Source of the DNA: an uncultured beta proteobacterium
GTDB lineage: Bacteria; Pseudomonadota; Gammaproteobacteria; Burkholderiales; Burkholderiaceae_C
Length of the DNA stretch: 64,000 nucleotides
Direction: 5' to 3'
NCBI GenBank assembly: GCA_903960915.1
Contig: CAJCCO010000112.1
Coordinates: 1 to 64,000 of the forward strand
A program made the translations under genes and the position numbers. Below are positions 50,036-58,942 of this stretch, piece by piece (the first letter of the stretch is position 1; each line of letters starts with the position of its first letter). The notes below the pieces were generated by a model that saw only the letters and a program-made list of their open reading frames with translations, was not told the origin of the DNA and searched no databases.

Positions 50036-50773
50036 TTACTTGCCGCGAAAATCAGCCGATCGCTTCTCGCGGAAGGAGGCAATGCCCTCCTGGCCGTCGG
50101 CACTCGCCATGACATTGGCTATCAGCCGATTGGCCCGAAAGTTTTGCTCCATGGGGCCTTTGGGAACACAGCCCAGCGCAATCGCCTTCATGGCCTGAAC
50201 CACCAGGGGTGCGTTTTTGGAAATTTTTTCGGCCATTTCCAGCGTGCGATCCAACACCGTGCCATCGGCATAGACTTCATTGATCAGGCCAATTTCTCGG
50301 GCGCGTTTGGCGGTCAAGGGGTCGCCCGTCATCAGCCATTGAAGGCCCGCTTTGTACTGCAGGCGCCCTGGGAACCCGCCCATCATTCCCTGGAACAGGC
50401 CCAGCTTGGCCTCCGGGTACAGGAAGTAAGCGCTTTCACCCGCAAACACCATATCTGCCAACTGGCACAGCACCGAACCAAACCCGATGGCAGCGCCTTC
50501 AACCGCCACCAGAATCGGCTTGTCACAGGGCACTGATAAATTGGGCATGCCCATGACAGCATCTGAGGGTGGCGCCTTCAGGTCCAGGCCCGCCGTGAAC
50601 AGCAGACCATTGCCGGTCACCACACACACGCGAAGATCGTCGTTTTGAGCAAAGCGAAGCCAGGCTTGATGCAAGGCTTTAACCATCTCATCGTTCCAGG
50701 CATTGCGAACCTCTGGACGGTTAAGTGTTACCACCTGAATATGACGTCCGACATCATGAATAAGTACTGTCAT
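50036..50773 (-). CDS. Crotonase-fold protein (enoyl-CoA hydratase family)
   Basis: 245 residues. The crotonase fold is clear (V-V-T-L-N-R-P-E-V-R-N-A-W-N, G-N-G-L-L-F-T-A-G-L-D-L-K). The first of the two usual hydratase glutamates is absent (G-F-G-S-V-L-C-Q-L), while the second is kept (Y-P-E-A-K-L-G). A different crotonase reaction (isomerase or hydrolase) is therefore possible. ATG 50773 has GAGGTT upstream. Confidence 0.88.
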   Translation of the reverse strand: MTVLIHDVGRHIQVVTLNRPEVRNAWNDEMVKALHQAWLRFAQNDDLRVCVVTGNGLLFTAGLDLKAPPSDAVMGMPNLSVPCDKPILVAVEGAAIGFGSVLCQLADMVFAGESAYFLYPEAKLGLFQGMMGGFPGRLQYKAGLQWLMTGDPLTAKRAREIGLINEVYADGTVLDRTLEMAEKISKNAPLVVQAMKAIALGCVPKGPMEQNFRANRLIANVMASADGQEGIASFREKRSADFRGK

Positions 50774-50858
50774 TGCCAACCTCTTAAAAGGGCGTGTTGA
50801 TGAAAGGCGCGAGTGGCAGGGGACTCATTCGCGACCTGAAAACCTACTGACTACGACC

Positions 50859-51839
50859 TTATTCCACCGGAATTTTGGCGAACTGAATGGCCTCTTTCCA
50901 TACGGGGAACTGCGATTTCAGAATGGCGCCCAAGGCGGCGGGGGTGCTGCCTTCCAAATTACTTCCCAGTTTCAAGAAAATGTCCTGCAAATCAGGGCGC
51001 TTGAAGACCTTGACCATTTCCGAAGACAGTTGCTCAAGAATGGGCTGGGGTGTCTTGGCTGGGGCAAAAAATCCAGTCCATGCCAATATATTCACCTTGG
51101 GAAACCCTATCTCGGCCAGCGTGGGCGTGTCTGGGCGCAACGAACTTCGCTTAGCTTGCAACACCGCGAGCGGGTGAGATTTGCCCTGCATCTTGTCGTC
51201 TAGATCCAGCGGCCCCACCATCGCTTGAATGCGTCCTGCTGCAAAGTCTGCGAAAGCTTGCGCGCCACCTTTGTAGGGAATATGGGTCATATCCAGTTGT
51301 GCATGCATCTGCATCTGTGCCATGGTCACAATGCTGGTGGAGTCGCCCGTGCCATAGGACACCTTACCCGGGTTGCTGCGGACATAAGCCATGAACTCCT
51401 GGATGTTCTTGGCCGGCACACTTTTATGCACATGCAAAAAGTAGGTGAATGAACTGAACATGGACACCGGTGAAAAATCAACCAAGGGGTCATAGGGCGG
51501 TTTTGAGGCCCGAATCAGTGGCGTATAAATAAGCGGCGTTGCCGTACCGAACATGAGCGTGTAACCGTCGGGTGCCGATCGGAGCAGCTCCAGGGCGGCA
51601 ATCACCCCGTCACCCCCGGGTTTGTTATCAACCACAATTTGTTGACCCATAGCATCTGCCAAAGACTTGGTCACCATGCGAACCGCTGTATCGCCAGCAC
51701 CACCGGCGGGAAACGGCACAATGATCTTGATGGGTTTATTCGGGAAACTGGTCTGAGCCGCCGCTTTGAAAGCATAGGCACCGCCCATGGCGGCCACCAG
51801 AGTCAGCAACCGACGACGTTGTATTGATTCACCATGCAT
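50859..51839 (-). CDS. Bug/TctC solute receptor
   Basis: 326 residues. It has a Tat-like or Sec signal (R-R-R-L-L-T ... A-A-A-Q) and the Bug fold (P-N-K-P-I-K-I-I-V-P-F-P-A-G-G). Such receptors capture carboxylates in the periplasm, often for a tripartite transporter; no TctA/TctB genes are nearby. First gene of the crotonase-nmo unit and divergent from the LysR at 52082. Confidence 0.93.
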   Translation of the reverse strand: MHGESIQRRRLLTLVAAMGGAYAFKAAAQTSFPNKPIKIIVPFPAGGAGDTAVRMVTKSLADAMGQQIVVDNKPGGDGVIAALELLRSAPDGYTLMFGTATPLIYTPLIRASKPPYDPLVDFSPVSMFSSFTYFLHVHKSVPAKNIQEFMAYVRSNPGKVSYGTGDSTSIVTMAQMQMHAQLDMTHIPYKGGAQAFADFAAGRIQAMVGPLDLDDKMQGKSHPLAVLQAKRSSLRPDTPTLAEIGFPKVNILAWTGFFAPAKTPQPILEQLSSEMVKVFKRPDLQDIFLKLGSNLEGSTPAALGAILKSQFPVWKEAIQFAKIPVE

Positions 51840-52081
51840 TGAAAGCTCCTGAGATTGGATATAAGAATTGGCTGGTACTGTTGCAACTGCTTGGCATTGA
51901 TTCGGGCAAATTCATGGGACATATTCGCTGGACATCGTTACCCGCAAAATTTACGGCCATGGATCGCGAAAATTTTTAGGGACTAGTCCAAAGATTTACC
52001 TTTCCATCTGCCTTTCATCAATGCGATCTCAGTATAGGATTTGGCGAAACAATACGCTCTATAACTCTATTGATCAAGTCT

Positions 52082-52984
52082 ATGGATATCACCTTATTGC
52101 AACTGCGCTCTTTTTTGGCCGCCGCAGAAGCCCTCAATTTCACGGCCGCAGCGGAGAAGCTGCGCATCAAGCAGCCCACGCTGAGTTCAAATATCAAAAG
52201 CTTGGAAGCCGCCGTTGGCGGCAAGCTGTTTGATCGGGATACTCACCGCGTCAAGCTCACCGACCTGGGGCTGGAATGTCAGCGCCATGCACACCGTTTA
52301 CTTGAAGATGTGGACCGGACACAGTCCGAGCTCAAGAAACGCGTGCTGGGCGTGGCTGGCGCCATTCGCATGGCCGCACTGCCGTATATTTTCCCCACCC
52401 TGCTGGCGGGACCCTTGGCGCAATTTCGCCGGCAATGGCCCGAGATCAATTTTCAGTTTCAAGACGTATCCACCCGCGAAGCCATTGAGCTGCTACGTCA
52501 GGGCCATGTGGACCTGGCCGTTGCCAATGAACTCTCTCAAGTGTCAGACATCCGTTATCACCTGCTGGCCGAACGCCGTTTGGTTGCTCTGATGCGCCAG
52601 GACCACCCACTGGCGGGTCTGGAACACCTGGGTTGGCGGCATTTAATGGGACAAGACTTGATCGTTATTCAATCCAAAGAAATGGATGCCTCCCACATCA
52701 TTGAGTCATTGCGCAACGCCGATCTGCTGCCGTCCATCACCCACAAGGTCAACCAGCTGTCCACCGCTGTGGGCTTGGTGGAAGCCGGCTTTGGCATCGC
52801 GCTGATGGCACACCACACCGCAGCGCATGCCAAACAAGCGAATTTTGTGATCCGTAAATTGGTTGAGCCCGAGCTCGTTGGGCGTATCAGCCTGATGACC
52901 CTAGCGCACAAGGAACTTTCACCTCAAGTACGCCTGCTGCAAGAAACCTTGGTGACATTTTTAAAATCTCCCACCCGAGGTTGA
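52082..52984 (+). CDS. LysR-family regulator
   Basis: 300 residues, start MDITLLQLRSFLAAAEALNF, HTH in A-A-E-K-L-R-I-K-Q-P-T-L-S-S-N-I-K-S-L. It is divergent from the Bug gene and sits just before the CoA ligase; it probably controls both sides in response to the acid taken up. ATG 52082 was chosen because the TTG at 52070 adds four non-family residues. Confidence 0.9.
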   Translation: MDITLLQLRSFLAAAEALNFTAAAEKLRIKQPTLSSNIKSLEAAVGGKLFDRDTHRVKLTDLGLECQRHAHRLLEDVDRTQSELKKRVLGVAGAIRMAALPYIFPTLLAGPLAQFRRQWPEINFQFQDVSTREAIELLRQGHVDLAVANELSQVSDIRYHLLAERRLVALMRQDHPLAGLEHLGWRHLMGQDLIVIQSKEMDASHIIESLRNADLLPSITHKVNQLSTAVGLVEAGFGIALMAHHTAAHAKQANFVIRKLVEPELVGRISLMTLAHKELSPQVRLLQETLVTFLKSPTRG

Positions 52985-53054
52985 GCAGACATCGCTTGAA
53001 CGCCTCCCTACATAGGGCAAATCAATCAAGTTATAGAACCGGCAGTGGCTCAAT

Positions 53055-53074
53055 CGGTAAATACTCTTTTACCG
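53055..53074. promoter_or_regulatory. Inverted repeat before the CoA ligase
   Basis: CGGTAAA-TACTCT-TTTACCG, a perfect 7-base inverted repeat about 90 bases before the ligase start. Candidate operator. Confidence 0.4.
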
Positions 53075-53162
53075 AGCAGGGCGCCATCAACATCACTTAA
53101 GGTAGATGAATAGCGTCGGAGAAAAAGACTATGGCAAATATTTTTCATTATTGGAATTGAAC

Positions 53163-54743
53163 ATGACAACCGCTTCGCCGCAATTCATCGGCTTCCCTGC
53201 CTTCGCTCAACGCAACCCTGACAAACCAGCCTTGATTTTTGAGCCCAGCGGACTGCGCATGACTTACGGCCAGTTGGACGCTCAAGCCAACCAATATGCG
53301 CACGCCTTTAGATCACTGGGTTTGGCAAACGGTGATTGCATGTCCATTTGCCTGCCCAACTGCATCAGCCTGGTGGCCGCCATTTTGGCGGCGCAGCGCA
53401 TTGGCATTTATTTCACGCTGATTGCGCCCAAGGCCTCTGCTGCAGACATTGCATACATCACCACCGATTCAGGCTCCAAGCTACTTCTGACCTCCGCCGA
53501 TACAGCTTCGCCAGTCGAGTCCAGCCCTGGGGCTTACCAACGCATCATTTGCAGCCCGAACGCTGATGGACAAGAGGCATGGGACAAACTGGCCGCCGCC
53601 CAACCAGCGACACTGCCTGCCAACCCCAAGCCAGGCATGGAGATGATCTATTCGTCTGGCACGACGGGTCGCCCCAAGGGAATACGCCGCGACTTTCAAT
53701 GCAAAACCTGGGGTGAAGTGGACACCCGCAATATCGGCGCCCTGGCGTGGTTTTCAGCCTCCGAAAGCAGCATGTACCTATCTACATCCCCGCTGTACCA
53801 CAGCGCCCCGCACCGCTTCATGATGGCATTTCTCGATGCTGGATCAACCGTGGTTGTTATGGAGCACTTTGACCCGCAGCTCAGTCTGCGCTGCATTGAT
53901 AGCTATAGCTGCACGCACAGCGTTTGGGTGCCCACCATGTTCCAGCGTTTGCTCAGACTGGAGGCCGCCGAGCGTGCTGGCTATTCGGGCAAAACCATGA
54001 CGCACGCCATCCACGGTGCGGCACCCTGCGCCCAGCACGTCAAGCAATCCATCATCGACTGGTGGGGGCCCATTGTTTATGAGTACTACTCCGGCACCGA
54101 AGGCGTAGGGCGCACGTTCATCGACTCTGCTGAGTGGCTGGCACACCCGGGCTCAGTTGGAAAGCCCAGCGGCTGCATCGTTCATATTTTGGACCCCCAA
54201 GGCGATGAGCTTGGACCCCGCCAGATTGGCGACATCTTTTTTGAAAGCCCGGTTACGTTTACGTATTGGAACGACCAAGAAAAAACGCGTGCCTCAGAGA
54301 GCCGGCAGGGCTGGCGAACCTACGGTGACATTGGCTTCGTTGATGAAGCGGGCTATCTTTACTTGACGGACCGCAGCAGCGTTATGGTGATTTCTGGCGG
54401 CGTCAACATCTACCCTCAAGAAATTGAAAACAACTTGCTGGCACACCCCGAGGTAGTGGACGCCGCAGTCTTTGGCGTACCGGACGATGACCTGGGGGAA
54501 AAACTGGTGGCCGTTGTACAGCTCAATTCAGGCCTGACCGGTGACGCAGCAAAAGCCATTGAGCTTCAAGAATTTTGTCGCCAGCAAGGGGGCAGCATCA
54601 AGACGCCCAGACTGTTACGGTTCTGCACCGACTTTCCACGGCTGGACACCGGCAAAGTTCAGAAGCGTTTTTTGCGAGAGCAACTGGTAAGGGAACCCCA
54701 ACCCTGGGCTGCAGTTGGCCAGTTACTGGTCGCGCAGCCATAA
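53163..54743 (+). CDS. AMP-dependent acyl-CoA ligase
   Basis: 526 residues. ATP loop Y-S-S-G-T-T-G-R-P-K-G, motif Y-S-G-T-E-G, Y-G-D-I-G-F and C-terminal L-D-T-G-K-V-Q-K-R. It activates an acid to acyl-CoA; the substrate is likely the acid bound by the Bug receptor. ATG 53163 gives the family start; ATG 53106 is also possible. Confidence 0.9.
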   Translation: MTTASPQFIGFPAFAQRNPDKPALIFEPSGLRMTYGQLDAQANQYAHAFRSLGLANGDCMSICLPNCISLVAAILAAQRIGIYFTLIAPKASAADIAYITTDSGSKLLLTSADTASPVESSPGAYQRIICSPNADGQEAWDKLAAAQPATLPANPKPGMEMIYSSGTTGRPKGIRRDFQCKTWGEVDTRNIGALAWFSASESSMYLSTSPLYHSAPHRFMMAFLDAGSTVVVMEHFDPQLSLRCIDSYSCTHSVWVPTMFQRLLRLEAAERAGYSGKTMTHAIHGAAPCAQHVKQSIIDWWGPIVYEYYSGTEGVGRTFIDSAEWLAHPGSVGKPSGCIVHILDPQGDELGPRQIGDIFFESPVTFTYWNDQEKTRASESRQGWRTYGDIGFVDEAGYLYLTDRSSVMVISGGVNIYPQEIENNLLAHPEVVDAAVFGVPDDDLGEKLVAVVQLNSGLTGDAAKAIELQEFCRQQGGSIKTPRLLRFCTDFPRLDTGKVQKRFLREQLVREPQPWAAVGQLLVAQP

Positions 54744-54787
54744 GCTAGATAAGGGCCAGGGTTAGCGCGAGGGTGTTATGTGAGAGG

Positions 54788-55594
54788 TTAACGTCCGGTG
54801 AAGCGAGCTGGGCGTTTTTCAATAAAGTGTTGCACGCCCTCACGAAAGTCCTCGCTCGACAAAGCGCTGGGTAACTCTTGGTAGAAGGCACGTACCGCAT
54901 CGCCCAACGTGGACGTGCAGGCCTCGTACGTCAGCCGTTTGATGATGCGCGCCGAGCGCGGTGATACCTCGGTGGCCAGGGCTTGCGCACGCTGCGCAAC
55001 TTCTTGCTGAAACAACTCGTCTGGGAACACAGCATTGACCAGTCCTATGCGCTCTGCCTCGGTGGCTGTTACCCATTGGCCCATCATCATCAACTCCATC
55101 GCCCTCGGCAACCCTATCAAGTGCTGCAGTAACCAAGGCATGCCGTGTTCTGGAATCAGGCCGCGCCGGGAGAACATGGTGGACACCCTGGCGCTGGCCG
55201 CTGCGTAGCGAAAATCACAAAACAAGGCCAAAACCAGACCAATCCCTACCGCTGGGCCATTGAGCGCGCAAATGACCGGCTTGGGAATACCCATCAAATA
55301 GCTGTAGCGTTGGTTCATGTCATCATCACTGGGCGCCCGCTCAGGCACAGGCGGCACGCGCCCCTCGCGTACGTCCTTGATGTACTGCATATCCAAGCCA
55401 CTGCAAAAACTGCTGCCAGCACCGGTAATTACAACCACCCGCACCGACTCATCCTCCCCCAATTGGCGCACGATGACTTCTAGGTCAAGCCCCATCTGTG
55501 GGTGCCAGGCGTTATGCAACGCGGGTCTGTTCAACGTAACGGTCGCTACAAAACCTTCACGGGATACCAAAAGATAGTTTTTGTCGGTGGTCAT
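54788..55594 (-). CDS. Enoyl-CoA hydratase/isomerase family protein
   Basis: 268 residues, crotonase fold (V-A-T-V-T-L-N-R-P-A-L-H-N-A-W). Neither hydratase Glu position is clearly conserved; the F-S-R-R-G-L-I-P-E-H-G motif matches a well-known paralog group of unclear reaction. It is convergent with the CoA ligase and probably works on the same acyl-CoA. Confidence 0.88.
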   Translation of the reverse strand: MTTDKNYLLVSREGFVATVTLNRPALHNAWHPQMGLDLEVIVRQLGEDESVRVVVITGAGSSFCSGLDMQYIKDVREGRVPPVPERAPSDDDMNQRYSYLMGIPKPVICALNGPAVGIGLVLALFCDFRYAAASARVSTMFSRRGLIPEHGMPWLLQHLIGLPRAMELMMMGQWVTATEAERIGLVNAVFPDELFQQEVAQRAQALATEVSPRSARIIKRLTYEACTSTLGDAVRAFYQELPSALSSEDFREGVQHFIEKRPARFTGR

Positions 55595-55710
55595 GTCACA
55601 ACGTTATTAAATAAGCCAACGGGGCAAAAACACTTCAGTGCCCCTTAAGCGGCTGAAGGTCATTGAATCATTTGTTTATTGTAGAAACGTGTCGCAGCGC
55701 ATGGTGGGGG

Positions 55711-55974
55711 CTATTGATAATGCCCACGACAGGCGATGACGGCCAACTCGCCATCGTCAGCGGCATAGACGAGACGGTGAACATCGTCAATTCGCCGGGA
55801 CCAGTAACCCGACAGGTTACCCACCAGTGGCTCGGGCTTGCCAATGCCGTTGAACGGGTCACGGCGGGCCGTTTCGATCAGGGTATTGATGCGGCGCAGG
55901 GTCTTTTTGTCCTGCCCTTGCCAATAGGTGTAATCGTCCCAGCCCGCAGCCGTAAACAACACAGATCGGCTCAT
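55711..55974 (-). CDS. yoeB: YoeB-type mRNA-interferase toxin
   Basis: 87 residues. The Txe/YoeB pattern is complete: W-D-D-Y-T-Y-W, K-T-L-R-R-I-N, D-P-F-N-G-I-G-K-P-E-P-L and the terminal C-R-G-H-Y catalytic residues. Start overlaps the yefM stop by 4 bases. Confidence 0.95.
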   Translation of the reverse strand: MSRSVLFTAAGWDDYTYWQGQDKKTLRRINTLIETARRDPFNGIGKPEPLVGNLSGYWSRRIDDVHRLVYAADDGELAVIACRGHYQ

Positions 55975-56225
55975 GCGTCCAGCAGCTCGCGGCGTTTGGC
56001 TTTGCCTGCCTTGTGCTGGGCAATGGACACGGCCAAGTGGGCCGCATTGGCAGGGTTGGAAAGCAGGTAAAGGGTCTCGGCCATGCTCTCGTAATGGGCC
56101 TGAGACATGACCACGGCGTTGCCACCCTCACGGCGCGTGATAACGGCAATGTCTGCATCGTTGACCACGCCATCAATCACGGCCTTCAAACCGTTGCGGG
56201 CATCGGTGTAGGAAATAATTTTCAT
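55971..56225 (-). CDS. yefM: YefM-type antitoxin
   Basis: 84 residues, Phd/YefM fold (I-I-S-Y-T-D-A-R-N-G-L-K-A-V-I-D, V-I-T-R-R-E-G-G-N-A-V-V-M-S). Antitoxin-first order with yoeB. It starts 28 bases after the amidase stop on the same strand, so it may also be read from the amidase operon. Confidence 0.94.
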   Translation of the reverse strand: MKIISYTDARNGLKAVIDGVVNDADIAVITRREGGNAVVMSQAHYESMAETLYLLSNPANAAHLAVSIAQHKAGKAKRRELLDA

Positions 56226-56229
56226 GGTT

Positions 56230-56255
56230 AACCTGTGCAGATAGTTGGACAGGTT
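56230..56255. promoter_or_regulatory. Inverted repeat between amidase stop and yefM
   Basis: AACCTGT and ACAGGTT flank 12 bases, overlapping the end of the amidase gene. Candidate YefM operator. Confidence 0.45.
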
Positions 56256-57717
56256 ATTCTAGCGCCAGCAAATACCCCAGGGCCGAAAAGTTGGCGGCGC
56301 GTTCAATCACTTCGCCTGCGGCCAAGGCGCGGTCTTCGCGGAAGCGCCCTGTGACCAGTTGAACCCCTACCGGCAGGCCCTGCTCCACACCGGTGGGCAC
56401 GGCCAGCCCGGGCAGGCCCAGCATGGCGGTGGAGAGTTGGGGACTTTGGGCGCGTAGCATTTGGACCATGCGCTCGGCAGAGCGGGTGTCGTCGTCCAGG
56501 GGGAACTGCTTTTCCCAGCTATTGGGCATCAGCAGGACCGGGTATTTTTCCAAGAAAACCACCCAGTCACGCAGAATATTGAAGCGCCGCGTCAAGGCCT
56601 CCAAGTAGTCGTCGCGGTCCCACACGGGCACACCGCTCAAGTAATGCCGCATCGCTGCCTGAACTGACGCATCGCCCATTTTTTCGATGGCGGGTTGGCC
56701 GCCACGGCGCATGTCGTTAAACACCAGGTGGTGCCACAGCGTGGCGGCTTCTTCAAAATGGGGCGGCTCGACTTCTTCCACCTCGTAGCCGGCGGCTTGC
56801 AGCCACACGGCGGCCTGCTCCAGTGCGGCCACCACACTGGCATCGGCGGCGTAGTACGGGTGTTGCTTGAAGAGTGCAACCTGGGTTGGCCGCGCGCTGT
56901 CGGCGTAGTGCAGCGGCGCCGGTACCCACTGGGGGTCTAGCGCAGAACCTTCGGCCATAACCTTCAAAGCCAGCCGCGCATCGCCCACGGTGCGTGTCAA
57001 CGGGCCTTGCACCGACATTTGCTGGTTGCTGATGAGGCGGTTGGGGCCGGTGGCCTTGTACGAGGGCACGCGGCCTACCGTGGTGCGCAAGCCCACCACG
57101 CCGCAGGCCCAGGCGGGGTAACGCACCGAGCCCCCGTAATCGTTGCCGTGCGCAATGGGCCCCATGCCCGTGGCCACCGCGCAGGCCGCCCCACCGCTGG
57201 AGCCGCCCGGTGTGCGCGTGGCGTCAAACGGGTTGAGGGTACGGCCATGCAAGTCGTTGTCGGTGAACCAGCGCAGAGAAAACGCCGGCGTGTTGCTGCG
57301 CCCCACGATGATGGCGCCGGCCTTGCGCAAGGCGCTGACCAACGGTGAATCAGTGGCCGCCGTGTTGTGCTGCGCCGCCACGATGCCATCTGTGGTGGGA
57401 CGGCCTGCGGTGTCGACGTTGACCTTGATCGTGACGGGAACGCCGTGCAGGGCGCCCAGGGCCAGCCCTGCGGCTTGGGCCTGGTCTGCCTGCTGCGCCG
57501 CCGCCAGCGCTTGCGCATGCAGCACCTCGGGCAATGCCTTGTAGGTTGGGTTAACGGCGTCAATGCGGTCCAGCACGCTTTGCGTTACTTGCGTGGCCGT
57601 CACCTCGCGCCGGGCAATGCGTGCTGCCAGATCTTGGGCGCTGAGTTGCCAGAGCGGCAGGGATGTAGTGAGGGATTTGGACGGTGTCATGGGAAGTGTC
57701 ATGGGGATGTTTGGCAT
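56254..57717 (-). CDS. Amidase-signature hydrolase
   Basis: 487 residues. The Ser-cisSer-Lys triad is visible: Lys in V-T-I-K-V-N-V, cis-Ser in G-G-S-S-G-G-A-A and nucleophilic Ser in Y-G-G-S-V-R-Y-P. It hydrolyses an amide; the exact substrate is unknown. Three in-frame ATG codons (57717, 57702, 57690) have no clear ribosome-binding site; I list the first. Confidence 0.92.
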   Translation of the reverse strand: MPNIPMTLPMTPSKSLTTSLPLWQLSAQDLAARIARREVTATQVTQSVLDRIDAVNPTYKALPEVLHAQALAAAQQADQAQAAGLALGALHGVPVTIKVNVDTAGRPTTDGIVAAQHNTAATDSPLVSALRKAGAIIVGRSNTPAFSLRWFTDNDLHGRTLNPFDATRTPGGSSGGAACAVATGMGPIAHGNDYGGSVRYPAWACGVVGLRTTVGRVPSYKATGPNRLISNQQMSVQGPLTRTVGDARLALKVMAEGSALDPQWVPAPLHYADSARPTQVALFKQHPYYAADASVVAALEQAAVWLQAAGYEVEEVEPPHFEEAATLWHHLVFNDMRRGGQPAIEKMGDASVQAAMRHYLSGVPVWDRDDYLEALTRRFNILRDWVVFLEKYPVLLMPNSWEKQFPLDDDTRSAERMVQMLRAQSPQLSTAMLGLPGLAVPTGVEQGLPVGVQLVTGRFREDRALAAGEVIERAANFSALGYLLALE

Positions 57718-57751
57718 GCTTGGGTGGATCGGCGTTCAGGCATTCAGGTAG

Positions 57752-58942
57752 TCAAGAAGTCAAATACCGCTGCGTGAGCAAGGCCCAAAACGCAGCGCCA
57801 ACGGGCAATATCGCATCATTGAAATCGTAGCCTGGGTTGTGCACCATGCAGGCGTGGGCCGACAGGCCTTCACCGGTACCCTGGCCAAGACCATTGCCAA
57901 TCATGAAATAACTGCCGGGGCAGTGCTCCAGCATGAAGGCAAAGTCTTCGCTGCCGGTCAAGGCGCGGCCCTGGCGCGTGATGCGCTCGGGCCCCAGCAA
58001 CTCGGTGCCCACTTGTCTGGCCAGCTCGGTCTCAGCGCTGGTGTTCACCAACACGGGGTAGTCGCGTTTGTAGTTGATCTGCGCCTCTACGCCCAGGCTT
58101 AGTGCCTGCGCGGTAACCAAGGTGGTGATGCGCTCTTGCAACAAATCGCGCACAGCGCTGTCCAAAGCACGCACGCTCAGCTCCAGTTGGGCGCTGCCCG
58201 GTATCACGTTGTTGGCTTTGCCCGCCACCAGCGCGCCCACGGTGATAACCGCCGTGTGCTGCGGATCAACGTTGCGCGAGACGATGGTTTGCAACGCCAT
58301 CACTATGGCTGCCGCTGCCACGATAGGGTCTTGCGCGCGGTGCGGCATGGCGCCGTGCCCACCCAAACCGGTGAGTGTGATGCTGACGTCGTCTGAAGAA
58401 GCCATGGCCGGCCCGTCAATAAACACCAGTTCGCCCGCCGCAATGCCTGGCATGTTGTGCGCGGCAAATACCGCATCGCAGGGAAAGCGCTCAAACAGGC
58501 CCTCATTAATCATCAATTGGGCGCCACCGGGGTGCTCTTCGGCGGGCTGAAAAATCAAATTCAGCGTGCCCGAAAAGTTCACCTCTTGGGCGATGTAGTG
58601 GGCCGCTGCCATCAGCATGGCGGTGTGGCCATCGTGGCCGCAGGCGTGCATCACGCCGTCGTGCACGCTGGTGTGCGCAAAGCGGTTGGCTTCCTGAATT
58701 GGCAAGGCATCCATGTCAGCCCGCAGGCCCAGGCGTTTGCAGCCGTCGCCGCGTTTGAGTTGCGCCACCAGACCGGTGGTAGCCAGCCCCTGAGTGACGG
58801 TGTAGCCCCAAGCCCGCAGTTGCTCAGCCAGCAGGGCCGAGGTGCGAAATTCCTGCAGCCCCAACTCGGGGTGGCGGTGCAAATCATGGCGCAGCGCCAC
58901 AAAGGGTGCTGCACGGTTCTCCAACTCAGTCAACAAACTCAT
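57752..58942 (-). CDS. M20-family amidohydrolase (hippurate hydrolase-like)
   Basis: 396 residues. Metal motifs H-A-C-G-H-D-G-H near residue 100, E-E-H-P-G-G near 135 and H-N-M-P-G near 165. Family members release amino acids from N-acyl derivatives. It starts over the last bases of the Bug gene (ATGA). Confidence 0.93.
   Translation of the reverse strand: MSLLTELENRAAPFVALRHDLHRHPELGLQEFRTSALLAEQLRAWGYTVTQGLATTGLVAQLKRGDGCKRLGLRADMDALPIQEANRFAHTSVHDGVMHACGHDGHTAMLMAAAHYIAQEVNFSGTLNLIFQPAEEHPGGAQLMINEGLFERFPCDAVFAAHNMPGIAAGELVFIDGPAMASSDDVSITLTGLGGHGAMPHRAQDPIVAAAAIVMALQTIVSRNVDPQHTAVITVGALVAGKANNVIPGSAQLELSVRALDSAVRDLLQERITTLVTAQALSLGVEAQINYKRDYPVLVNTSAETELARQVGTELLGPERITRQGRALTGSEDFAFMLEHCPGSYFMIGNGLGQGTGEGLSAHACMVHNPGYDFNDAILPVGAAFWALLTQRYLTS

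Noticed and set aside
53041-53090. tRNA-like stretch with GGCTCAATCGGTAAA
   Set aside because: It resembles a D arm, but no acceptor, anticodon or T arm can be formed; the inverted repeat explains the symmetry.
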